DNA of 64,000 nt from Candolleomyces eurysporus (lineage: Eukaryota; Basidiomycota; Agaricomycetes; Agaricales; Psathyrellaceae), in NCBI GenBank assembly GCA_027579435.1, contig JANBPK010001063.1, positions 1 through 64,000 on the forward strand. The letters are read 5' to 3'. The notes below the pieces were generated by a model that was not told the DNA's origin, ran no database searches, and was given only the letters and a program-made list of their open reading frames with translations. The first letter of the stretch is position 1, and each line of letters starts with the position of its first letter. Below are positions 55,807 through 64,000 of the stretch, piece by piece. The position numbers and the translations under genes were made by a program.

Positions 55807-58495
55807 TCACCTGGTGACCATATCTGGGCACCTGGTGAATATGTGGTCGCGCGATTGCCTCTCAGCGCTGCATGTACACGCGTGGTCCTCCTGGATGTTG
55901 AACCGACGATAGTATTCGCCGATGGGGGCATGGTTGAGGATTGCCCTGCACATCCGCGTGCATAACAGTGTATCCTCTTCCACCGATTTCAACCACGATC
56001 CGCCATTGGCATATGTGGGCGCTATGTCCGTCCCTTTCAACTCACGCATCACGAGGAACTGGGACCCTCAATGCCTCTCATCTTGGAACATAGTTGCCCT
56101 AGAGTTGAGTGCGGACTGGGTTATGCCCTTATGCACACTGTCCAGTGTTGTGGCTGGCCTCTGGCCTACCGGGATAGGTGGGAGGCTGCGAGCAGCCCTA
56201 TGGGCCTTGTGTTGGACGCCCCACTCAAGCTTGGAAAGCGTACCAATGAATTCAATGTAGCGGTCCTCCCCTTCCGAGAGCCACTGATTGAGAGCCTTGC
56301 ATACAGCCAAGGAGTGTGCCTGCCCTGAATGGACTGATGGGTCCACCGACCTCCTTGCTGAGGACATGGAGTTGGTGAATACAATGATATGGTCGCACCC
56401 ATTCAGGATTGTGGCCCTGACAACTGCTGCCCTTATTGCGAAGAGCTCTGCACATGCAGAGGTGGTCTTTCCTGCTGCCCAAGTTGAGGTGGCAGGGTTG
56501 TGTCCAGCCCATTCGATCACGAACAATGCTGTTGCCTGATGCATGGTGCGTTTCGGGACTGAGCAGTCTGTCCCGCAGCACGCTGTGCCTCGTTGTTGTG
56601 CCGCCTGTCTCTGCAGAGTATCAAGGAAGGAGCGTTGCTTAGGTAGCACGTCTTCTCCCTTGGGGTCAAACTCATCGAACAGCACCCTTCCTTGGTGCCT
56701 GTCCAGTAGTCGTTCACCAGGGGCATTCTCCTCCGCAGTTGGGGAGAACACCTCAGTGAGGGTGTGTATCTTGCTGCTAGTTTCTGTAATAGCATCTCGT
56801 ACCACCTTCTGTCTGTCTATTGACATCCAGCAAGATGCTCCCAGGGCAGGGATTGCCATCTTGGCGTGTTCCCCCCTCATCAGTGACTGAGCGGATGGGA
56901 GTCTGACAGGGTCGCTGTACGAAACACTGCTCTCTGTGAGAGCTTGTGAAGGTGTAAGCGGATGGGGGGTAGCCCAGCTAGGCTCTCCACTCCTCCGGTA
57001 GGTGAGGTGCGAAATGCACCTGTGATCCAGCATGCAGCCTTACACTGCATTGAGGTCAATGATTTGAGGGCACCTTTATTCTTGGCGCCTTCAAAGTACC
57101 ACAGCCTGTGGCCGTACGTGGCGATGGGCACCATGCACGCTCTGTACAGGATGCGCTTGTTGCGAGGGGACAGACCCCTCGTAGAGTTACTGAGCATCCT
57201 CATTGCCATAACAGTGGTGAGGGCTTTTGTAGTGTAGTAGCGGACGTGCTCCTGGAATGTCAGCTTCCTATCGAAGTAGAAGCCCAAGTACCGCCAGTAG
57301 GTCTTGGGCTTGAGAGGGTTGTCGCCAGTGTAGGGCGCATATCCTAAGTCCAGGGACCGGTCAAAGCCCGTCCTGGCTCTTGTGAAGTGAAAGAGTTCGG
57401 TCTTGTCATGTTCCAATGCAAGGCCCAACTTTGTAAAGAGTTCAAACACGATGCTGTACGCATGCTGAAGCATAACACAGTTCATGTCTATCTCTGAGGA
57501 CTGGACGATGATGTCTCCATCGTCCACATACGAGATGAGGGTGCACCCCAACCCCACACTCCTCTTCCTGAATAACTTCATGACAGGCGCTATAACAAGC
57601 ACTGACAGAACTGGGGACAGGGCTGACCCTTGGCCTACACCAACATCAGCCCTCCGCGGGTCGGACATGTCACGGTTCCACGCATATGTTGTGAACCTGT
57701 CCACTAGGTACAATGCGAAGAAGGTAACAACCCTGCGGTTGAAGCCTAGCTTCTCCAAGACCGCCAGCAGAAACTGGTGGTTGATCGAGGGGAAGAACTG
57801 AGTGATGTCGAAGGCGACTACGCTTGTCTGCAGTTTCTGGGCCCACCCTGAGTGCACCAAGTGTGTGAGGAAGAGCCCTGCATCTTCGGTGGAGTGCTGG
57901 CGCACTCCCCCCATTTGATTAGGATCGACGAGATCACACTTGATCATGTCGTGCTGGAATCTGTTCGAGATCATCTTCTCGATGAGTTTCCCCAGGGTGT
58001 TCAGAAGAACGATAGGCCTGAATGTCTTGGGGGTAGAGTAGGATGGCTTATTCGGTTTCGGTATGATAACCGATGTCAACTCCTTGAAGTGCCTTGGCCA
58101 GTGCCCAGATTCTATACATCCATTGGCCAGGGCAATGATGATCTCCCCGCACTCCGTGTTAAAAGTGATAACTGAAGGCAGGGGACTGGAGTCCTCAAGT
58201 CAGAGTACTGAACTAGATATCATTAAAGCGGAAATACAACTTACCTGGAGTCCTCAAGTCAGAGTACTGAACTAAGGGACTCCAGGATCGGAATCTACAG
58301 TTTAAATAAGCTCTACACAGTCATGTGATGAGATAATGATTAGATAGCAGATAAGATATGATAAAACCAGATAAAAGCGAATCAAACCATGTAGGAGTGC
58401 AGTCACAAAGTCACTTCCTTCTAACACTCCGGGAGCACAAGGATTTGTTTAAGGTGCCGCCATGTAATGTGGTCGGGCCCCGGTGCTGAGCGTGC
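55807..58495 (-). pseudogene. LINE reverse transcriptase, RNase H and C-terminal Cys/His region
   Basis: After removing the solo LTR the frame reads SAPGPDHITWRHLKQILVLP / ECGEIIIALANGCIESG / VIIPKPNKPSYSTPKTFRPI, then the RT palm with FDITQFFPSINHQFLLAVLE, GVGQGSALSPVLSVL and the catalytic LISYVDDGDIIV. A frameshift near 56900-57030 leads into the RNase H-like domain (AELFAIRAAVV; the usual FTDS reads FTNS). A stop near 56066 precedes FNIQEDHACTCSAERQSRDH with HIFTRCP, the terminal Cys/His motif. Broken at two points and so inactive. Confidence 0.8.
58157..58426 (-). repeat. Solo LTR (Copia family) inside the LINE
   Basis: Begins TGTTAAAAGTGATAAC, ends CACTTCCTTCTAACA, reverse complement of the LTR at 63551-63768. 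Flanked on both sides by CTCCG, a perfect 5-bp target duplication. Longer than the other LTRs (270 bp) because the segment CTGGAGTCCTCAAGTCAG... is duplicated internally. Excising it with one CTCCG restores LVLPE-CGEII in the reverse transcriptase. Confidence 0.9.
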
Positions 58496-59597
58496 TTTTT
58501 TTTTTTTTTTCTTTTTTTTTTTGTAAATCCTATTTATATTCCGGGGCGCAGAGGCAGGCCGGTCGCTATCTACAAATACAAGTAAACAGCATTAGAAGAA
58601 GGATAGCAGACATGACGCAGTCGCATAGTGAGATGTGAGCTCTGCCTTAGGCCAGAGCTCGAGTATGCACTCGCCAGTTTCCAGAGCTTGAGTATGCACT
58701 CGCCAGTTTTATAGGCTCGTGCAGATGCAGTGTAGGTCCGGGCACCCAGAGGCCCGACCCACACCCCACTTGTCCGCCATGTCCTCCCTCCGATCNGGTC
58801 ATGACAGGGCAGGGTCCGGGTGGTCCTTCTCGGCCTAAGCCTTACGGTGCCTTCCTTACCCCGCCCCAACTTCCCCTCCCTTTGGTATCGACACAGTTAA
58901 AACCAGGGGGCGCAGGCCACAGGCCCCACCCCGACTTTCACCCAATGCCCTGAGGGGCGGGACGAAACCCAAACACATGTGGGTTTCACTGCAAGAAGCT
59001 GATAAGCTCGTTCAGGAGCTTCGGTGATCGTTGCCTGGTGACCATGTCTGGGCACCTGGTGAATATGTGGTCGCGCAATTGCCTTTCGGCGCTGCACGTA
59101 CACACGTGGTCCTCCTGGATGTTGAACTGACAATAGTATTTGCCGATGGGGGCGTGGTTGAGGATCGCTCTGCACATCCGCGTGCATAGCAGCGTATCCT
59201 CTCCCACCGATTTCAGCCACGATCCGCCATTGGCGTATGTGGGCGCTATGTCTGTCCCCTTCAGCTCGCGCATTACGAGGAACTGGGACCCTTGATACCT
59301 CTCATCTCGGAACATAGTTGCCCAAGAGTTGAGTGCGGACTGGGTTATGCCCTTATGCACACCGTCCAGTGTTGTAGCTGGCCTTCGGCCTACTGGGATA
59401 GGCGGGAGGCTGCGAGCGGCCCTGTGGGCCTGGTGTTGGGTGCCCCACTCAAGTTTAGAGGGTGTACCAATGAATTTGATGTAGCGGTCCTCCCCTTCCG
59501 AGGGCCACTGATCGAGTGCCTTGCATACAGCCAAGGAATGCGCCTGTCCTGAATGGACCGACGGTTCCACCAACCTCCTCGCTGAGGACATGGAGTC
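58496..59597 (-). mobile_element. 5'-truncated LINE copy inserted in the LINE
   Basis: Starts with a T run (poly A in minus orientation) at 58496, contains the 3' UTR and the C-terminal half of the same LINE (STDSMSSARRLVEPSVHSGQ to ...LLNELISFLQ, stop near 58986). Flanked by GGTGCTGAGCGTGC (58482-58495) and GGTGCTGAGCATGC (59598-59611). Removing it joins the endonuclease frame ...QALEACSACSAPG to the reverse transcriptase. N at 58796. Confidence 0.85.
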
Positions 59598-59611
59598 GGT
59601 GCTGAGCATGC

Positions 59612-60943
59612 AGAGCACGCTTCAAGGGCCTGCCTGAGTTCTAACTGAGAGAACCTGGGCCAGGGGCGCTCGAGCTCATCTGGGAGTTCCTCGAGGATAG
59701 AAACGTCAACAGGGCGGTCCGATGCCGCGTTGTACGTAGAGTGGAGGGCGTTCCACAGATCGCCCAGGTTATGGCACGGCCGCCCCTCAAACTGGATGGC
59801 CTCACACGGAGGATTCTTGCGCTCTTTGACCCATTCCATAAGGTCCCATGGGTGCTTGTTGGCCGTTGCAACTTCCTCGATCCACTTATCGAAGAACTCG
59901 CGCTTAGCGGCCTTGACCGCTGACCTGAAGGCCTTGTGGTTCTCGGTGGACATCTCTCGCCGATACTCCTCAAGCGCCCTCGTGCATTTGTCGCTCCAAT
60001 ACTCTCTCGAGTTCGGGCCGACGATATACTCCGTTGAGGGTTTCTTCCACGCAGTGGAGAAAGCGTTAGCTATGGCCGATGTCATGCGTTCTACCTCTTC
60101 CGCAGTGGTAGGGTGGTAGCCGGACAGATCACCTATGTCCAGTACAATGTCTGCGACGAACTCCTTCTCTTCATCGCTGAACGGCTCTAGGGTCCTCCCC
60201 TTTACCTTCGGCACAGCGTGCCGCAGTGGGATTGTAGCGGACAGCGGGATATGATCCGACCGGCCCTGGTGTTCCACAGCTCTCTTAACGCACGCGCTGA
60301 GAGTGTCTGTTGTGCCAGTGAACACCAGGTCTATAACCGACCTGACGTTCTGGTTTGCCCTGGACACGTACGTGGGTCCATAGTTATCGGGTCTCGCATA
60401 TTCGAGGCCCAGCGACGCTGCCGTCTCAACCAGCAGTATAGCCATCGTCCGGTGGTGTTGGACGTCTCCGCCCATGTAGCTAAGGTGGGGGAGTGAATCA
60501 GATCTATCTGCAATGAGCTTAATCGCCCGATGCTGATCGTCCGAGTATACGTTCATGAGATGCGTTCGATCTCTGTTCCCGAAGAGGGAGATCACCATCA
60601 CATCTCGATCCTCGATGAGATCTCGACGGTAGGCCGGACGCAGCGGGTCCAGGCGCCTTGATACGTGGGTCATGACTCTCGGTCTAGACCCCGGTTCCGG
60701 TTGACGTACCATGCACGTCCACATAGGGTGCCTTGGTGCGCCTATTACTGGCGCGCCCTCTTTGCTCATCGCTGAGGGCGCCTGTCTTATGGTTTGCCAC
60801 GGTGGTTCCTGCAGAAACAATATGTCGAATTCATCTTTCACGGATTCGAGGAGTACATCAAGATCAAAATAGCTCTTCGCGACATTAAACATAACTACCC
60901 TAACTTTTGCCAGCGGTCCTGCTCGCATTCTTGAGCTGGACAT
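59612..60943 (-). CDS. LINE endonuclease domain (APE-type)
   Basis: Open for 444 codons before the nested insertion: MSSSRMRAGPLAKVRVVMFN, FDILFLQEPPW with the catalytic Glu, PTYVSRANQNVRSVIDLVFT, and the SDH motif in GRSDHIPLSATIPL, all typical of exonuclease/endonuclease/phosphatase-type LINE endonucleases that nick the target. The region after it (PTTAEEVERMTSAIANAF, NKHPWDLMEWVKERK) is the linker before the reverse transcriptase. This part has no frame break. The apparent continuation to 59390 runs into the inserted LINE and is artificial. Confidence 0.8.
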
Positions 60944-61022
60944 TAGAAGTGGTCAGGGTGTTGAGCGCGCGCCTGCCACATTGTTGAAAACGACGTACCT
61001 CGGCGTAACCTTACCCGGTGTT

Positions 61023-62530
61023 GTGGTTTCGAATTCCATGTTGATTCTGTCTTCATGCACTTCATGCGCAACTCAGTCACTCTGTTCCGACCTCGAATCA
61101 CACCCAACAATGCCGCCTACACCGACGGGACAACTCTACCCCACTCAACCTCCAGCTCTGGCATGAACACCTGTGTCACCACAACTTGGCGGACATTCAG
61201 AAGCTCATCTCTCATGGGCTAGCCACTGGCATTACCCTCTCATCGTCTGCCAAGCGCGATCCCATCTGTGAGCCCTGGCTCGCTGGGAAAATGTATTCCT
61301 CTCCCTTCCCTTCCACTGTCCATTGTGCTTCTGCCCCTCTCAACCTCATTCACACCAACCTCTGCGGCCCTCTTCCAGCATCTACACCGGAAGGATACTG
61401 GTATTGGTGTGTGTTTATTGATGACCATACTCGTTACCGGATTGTGGTGCTGCTCAAGAGGAAGAGCGACACGTTCACCGCATTCCAGCAGTTCAAGGCG
61501 CTTGCTGAGAACCAATTGGGTCGAAAGATCAAGGCACTACATGATGATAAGGGTGGCGAGTACATGTCCAAGGAGTTTAATGACCTCTGTGACAAGTCTG
61601 GGATCCTGTGCACCCACACAACACGCAATCGACCTCAGCAGAACGGCGACGCAGAGCGTGCAAACCGGACAATGCTGGAGGACATCACAGCAATGCTGGC
61701 GCAGGCCAACCTACCTGCTAGCTTCTGGGGAAGATGCCTTGCCACGCAGGTCAAGGTCTGGAACTGCCTCCCCACTGCCTCGCTACAAGGGAGGACTCTG
61801 TTCGAGGGGTGGTTTGGAAAGAAGCCTGATCTCAGTCGCTTCAGAGTGTTTGGGTGCACCATCTATGTCTTCATCCAGAAGGACAAGCGCAAGAAGCTGG
61901 AGTCGCATATGCAAAAGTGCATTTTCGTGGGCTATCCGCCTGACTATCACGCATGGACTGTTCTATAATCCGGTCAGCAAGCAGTTCATTATCTCCGAGT
62001 GCGCAGAATTCAATGAGCGCGTGTTCCCTGACCTCTCTATCAAGCAAACAATGCCCAATGCTCAACTCCAGCTCTTGGTGACTCCCGCATCTCAGCTGGC
62101 TCCGTCCAACCCTCTACCACGTCTTGACACCATCCCAACACCTCCAGTCGCCAAGTTGAACACTCCTTCTCCGGCCGCTTCACCAGCTTCAGTTCCCTTC
62201 TTTGACTTGCCTCCTCCACCTCCCGCTGTTCCCGAGCCTGCTCCACAGCCTTCTGCGGCTCCAGTCGCTCTCAGGCGATCCCAGGGCGAGGTGAAGAAGC
62301 CAAGGGAGTGGTGCAAGGTACCTAGACCTGCTCCGTGTCCATATGAGCGCCCTCAGCGCGCTCCATCTCTTGCACGAGATCCGATTCCTGGTTTGCCCCC
62401 CTCCTGCTGCTCCAGTCGCCCTGCCCAAGCCTCCACCTGGTCCTGCTCCTCAACTTGTTCCACCTTCTGTAGACAACTGGGAACCGAGAGATCCCTCTCC
62501 TGCAGTCGCAGACAGCGATGACACCAACAG
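61023..62530 (+). pseudogene. Copia integrase region (GAG_pre-integrase and rve core) with Pro-rich linker
   Basis: Resumes after the LINE with TRCCGFEFHVDSVFMHF; one frameshift near 61140 leads to LNLQLWHEHLCHHNLADIQK and the HHCC-like pre-integrase box. The rve core contains FIDDHTRYRIVVLL, the second acid in HDDKGGEYMSKEFNDL and the final Glu in NRPQQNGDAERANRTM. Another frameshift near 61960 leads to YNPVSKQFIISECAEFNERV and a proline-rich stretch (PPPPPAVPEPAPQPSAAP). Confidence 0.8.
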
Positions 62531-63540
62531 TGACCTTGGTGGTCACGCAGAAGTCCATGCGGTTCAGGTAGGTGGAGATCCAAGGACATTCAAGCAGGCT
62601 ACGGCCTCACCTCACCTCGAGCGCAGCATTGGAAAGCAGCCGCAGAAGAGATCCTCACGCTCATTGCTAATGGGAAATAGCAGCTTGTTGAGCTGCCTCC
62701 TGGAGAGAAGGCTGTTCCATCCGGTTGGGTTTTCAAGACCGAACAGACGTCTACGGGAGATGTTGAATGCTACAAGGGCAGAGTTGTTGCTAAGGGGTGT
62801 TCTCAACATCTGAGGATTGACTATGATGACACCTACTCCCCCACATTCCGTGCCGCTGCCTTGCGCACCAGGGTTGCTGCTGTGGACATTGAAGACATGG
62901 AGCTTCGCTCTGTGGATATCTCAGCTGCTACGCTGTCGGCTACCTCGGCCGCTTCAGCTCAAACACAGGTTCTCGCCATTGGGCTGCAGCCAAGCATCTC
63001 TTTTGTGATCTGAAAAAATCGATGGACTACAAGCTTACCTACAGTGGAAAGAACACGTCTGTTGTCTTCGACACTTAGTGTGATGCTATGGTGATTGCCT
63101 GGACTCTGGACGCTCTACAGGTGGATATCTCACTGTGATGGGCAGAGGAGCTATTGGGTGGTCGAGCAAGCTACAGCTGATTGTTGCGCTTTCTAGCACT
63201 GAGGCTGAGTACATGGTTGCAACCGAGGCCGCGAAGGAGATCTTGTGGATGCGCAACATCCTGCATGAGTTTGGCTTTCCCCAGCATGGTGCTTCACCTC
63301 TCTATATCGACAATCGGTCCGCTATCAGTGTGAGCAAGAACCCTGAGCACTTTGGATGAATGAAGCATCTCGATTTGTGGTTCTTTTGGCTTCGAGATGT
63401 TGTAGAAGAAGGCATGATTGCTCCCTGGCACCGAGCAACCCGCAGACACACTCACCAAGGCTTACCGCTTCCTCAAATTCGACTTGCAAGACAGAGGATA
63501 GGACTTGGGGTGTGGATTAGGATTAGGAGTTTGTCTCAGT
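62531..63540 (+). pseudogene. Copia reverse transcriptase remnant joined to RNase H by a deletion
   Basis: The RVT_2 start is recognisable (PPGEKAVPSGWVFKTEQTST, GRVVAKGCSQHLRIDYDDTY, then VDIEDMELRSVDISA at about 62930). The palm with its YVDD is missing; sequence passes directly to the stretch before RNase H (YAVGYLGRFSSN, HWAAAKHLF) and to GAIGWSSKLQLIVALSSTEA with EYMVATEAAKEILWMRNILH. A stop replaces a codon at 63357-63359 near the end. Confidence 0.75.
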
Positions 63541-63550
63541 CAGGGGAGTG

Positions 63551-63768
63551 TGTTAGAAGGAAGTGACTTTGTGACTGCACTCCTTCATGGTTTGAGTTGG
63601 CTTTATCTATTTTATCATATCTCATCATTATTGCATCACATGTACTGTGTATAGCTTATTTAAACTGTAGATCTCTGTCCTGGAGTCCCATCTCTGTCCT
63701 GGAGTCCCTTAGCTCAGTACTCTGACTTGAGAACTTCAGTCCCCTGCCTCGAGTTATCACTTTTAACA
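63551..63768 (+). repeat. 3' LTR of the Copia element
   Basis: 218 bp, TGTTAGAAGGAAGTGAC ... TATCACTTTTAACA with TG/CA ends, preceded by the purine-rich CAGGGGAGTG that can serve as polypurine tract. It matches the antisense solo LTRs at 38470-38678 and 58157-58426. The 5' partner is absent from the window. Confidence 0.88.
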
Positions 63769-63890
63769 CATCTAAACAACATTGGAGGATGGAACAGACA
63801 TCATCGTGAGATGTGAGCCCTGCCCTAGGCCAGAGCTCGAGCATGCATTTGCCAGACCTGTAGGCTCATGCGGACGCGGTGTAGGTGTTT
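63769..63890 (-). repeat. Fragment of LINE 3' untranslated region
   Basis: Similar to 55390-55520 and 58590-58740: GATGTGAGC-CTGCCCTAGGCCAGAGCT and the CAGTGTAG/GTGTAGG region. A third copy of the LINE end in the same orientation, next to the Copia 3' LTR, so the Copia element probably landed in a LINE tail. Confidence 0.65.
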
Positions 63891-64000
63891 GAACAGCAAG
63901 GCAGTCAACTGGAGTCCAACAGTCAGGGAACTGATCTGGGCGATTCCAGGATGATACACGACCATATATATAACATAAATCAACAATCACATGGACTAGA

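Larger units (their letters stand above)
55315..61007 (-). mobile_element. APE-type non-LTR retrotransposon (LINE), 5'-truncated, inserted in Copia
   Basis: Minus orientation with its 3' poly(A) as the T run at 55315-55329. Flanked by ACCTTACCTGGTGTT (55300-55314) and ACCTTACCCGGTGTT (61008-61022), a 15-bp target duplication with one difference. Encodes endonuclease, reverse transcriptase, RNase H and a Cys/His C-terminus in one original reading frame. Itself interrupted by a truncated LINE (58496-59597) and a solo LTR (58157-58426). The 5' end lies just before the endonuclease, with no gag-like ORF1. Confidence 0.88.
54113..63768 (+). mobile_element. Ty1/Copia-type LTR retrotransposon, defective and interrupted
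   Basis: Order gag, protease, integrase, reverse-transcriptase remnant, RNase H, 3' LTR, as in Copia elements. It is broken by an in-frame stop after gag, a LINE inserted at 55315-61007, at least two frameshifts in the integrase part, and loss of most of the reverse transcriptase. No 5' LTR with TGTTAGAAGGAAG was found upstream of gag, so the left end is lost; the given start is the gag ATG. Confidence 0.85.

Noticed and set aside
59390..59611. C-terminal extension of the LINE endonuclease protein (CPQRGGWWNRRSIQ...)
   Set aside because: This part reads through the inserted truncated LINE in the wrong frame; the true continuation is SAPGPDHITWRHLK in the reverse transcriptase.
1..64000. CRISPR arrays, prophage or bacterial operons
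   Set aside because: Spliceosomal introns and fungal gene families run across the window, and no regularly spaced direct repeats with unique spacers were seen.

Overview
The window looks like nuclear DNA of a mushroom-forming basidiomycete (Agaricomycetes). The evidence is the intron-dense genes with 49-85 nt GT-AG introns, NACHT-type NLR genes, KDZ/Plavaka-type transposases with associated cysteine-cluster remnants, a Copia element and an APE-type LINE. No mitochondrial, bacterial or CRISPR sequence was seen. Thirteen or more isolated N bases sit beside homopolymers. In every gene I could test (about 1431, 5540, 20891, 30392) the N is one base too many, and dropping it restores the reading frame. 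Two unflagged 7-base G/C runs (120-126, 22016-22022) behave the same way.

Layout. 1-7.0 kb: two NACHT NLR paralogs on the minus strand, one cut by the window edge and one complete NACHT-TPR gene of about 984 aa. A frameshifted unrecognised gene and a WD40 relic lie between them. 7.6-15.1 kb: a degenerate tandem array (period about 1.8-2.0 kb) of small secreted cysteine-rich protein genes, with two intact genes, one decayed inverted copy, and upstream modules whose genes were lost or replaced. 15.4-22.6 kb: the housekeeping genes MSH2 (plus, 20 exons) and the Trm4/NSUN2 tRNA m5C methyltransferase (minus, 12 exons), convergent with 188 bp between them. 22.8-31.8 kb: a collapsed NACHT relic, an unknown three-exon gene, a GATA-type zinc-finger gene, an aldehyde dehydrogenase divergently paired with an acidic EF-hand-like gene, and a GNAT acetyltransferase.

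32-64 kb is a repeat-rich graveyard. It holds a Plavaka-like transposase split by a roughly 1.2 kb non-autonomous element that itself carries a 272 bp MITE, a second oppositely oriented copy of that element, CxC5/CxC6-like relics of KDZ elements, a dead Tc1 transposase, two tRNA-like sequences, and several broken copies of an apparently undescribed Cys-rich/'WP..Y' protein family. The right end is a four-part nest: a Copia element interrupted by a LINE, which is interrupted by a 5'-truncated LINE and by a solo LTR. Target-site duplications define each insertion of the nest.

The most interesting items are the secreted-protein array with its shared upstream modules, the dated transposon nests, the new 8-bp-TSD element family, and the recurrent Cys-rich/WP family in the TE-rich half.
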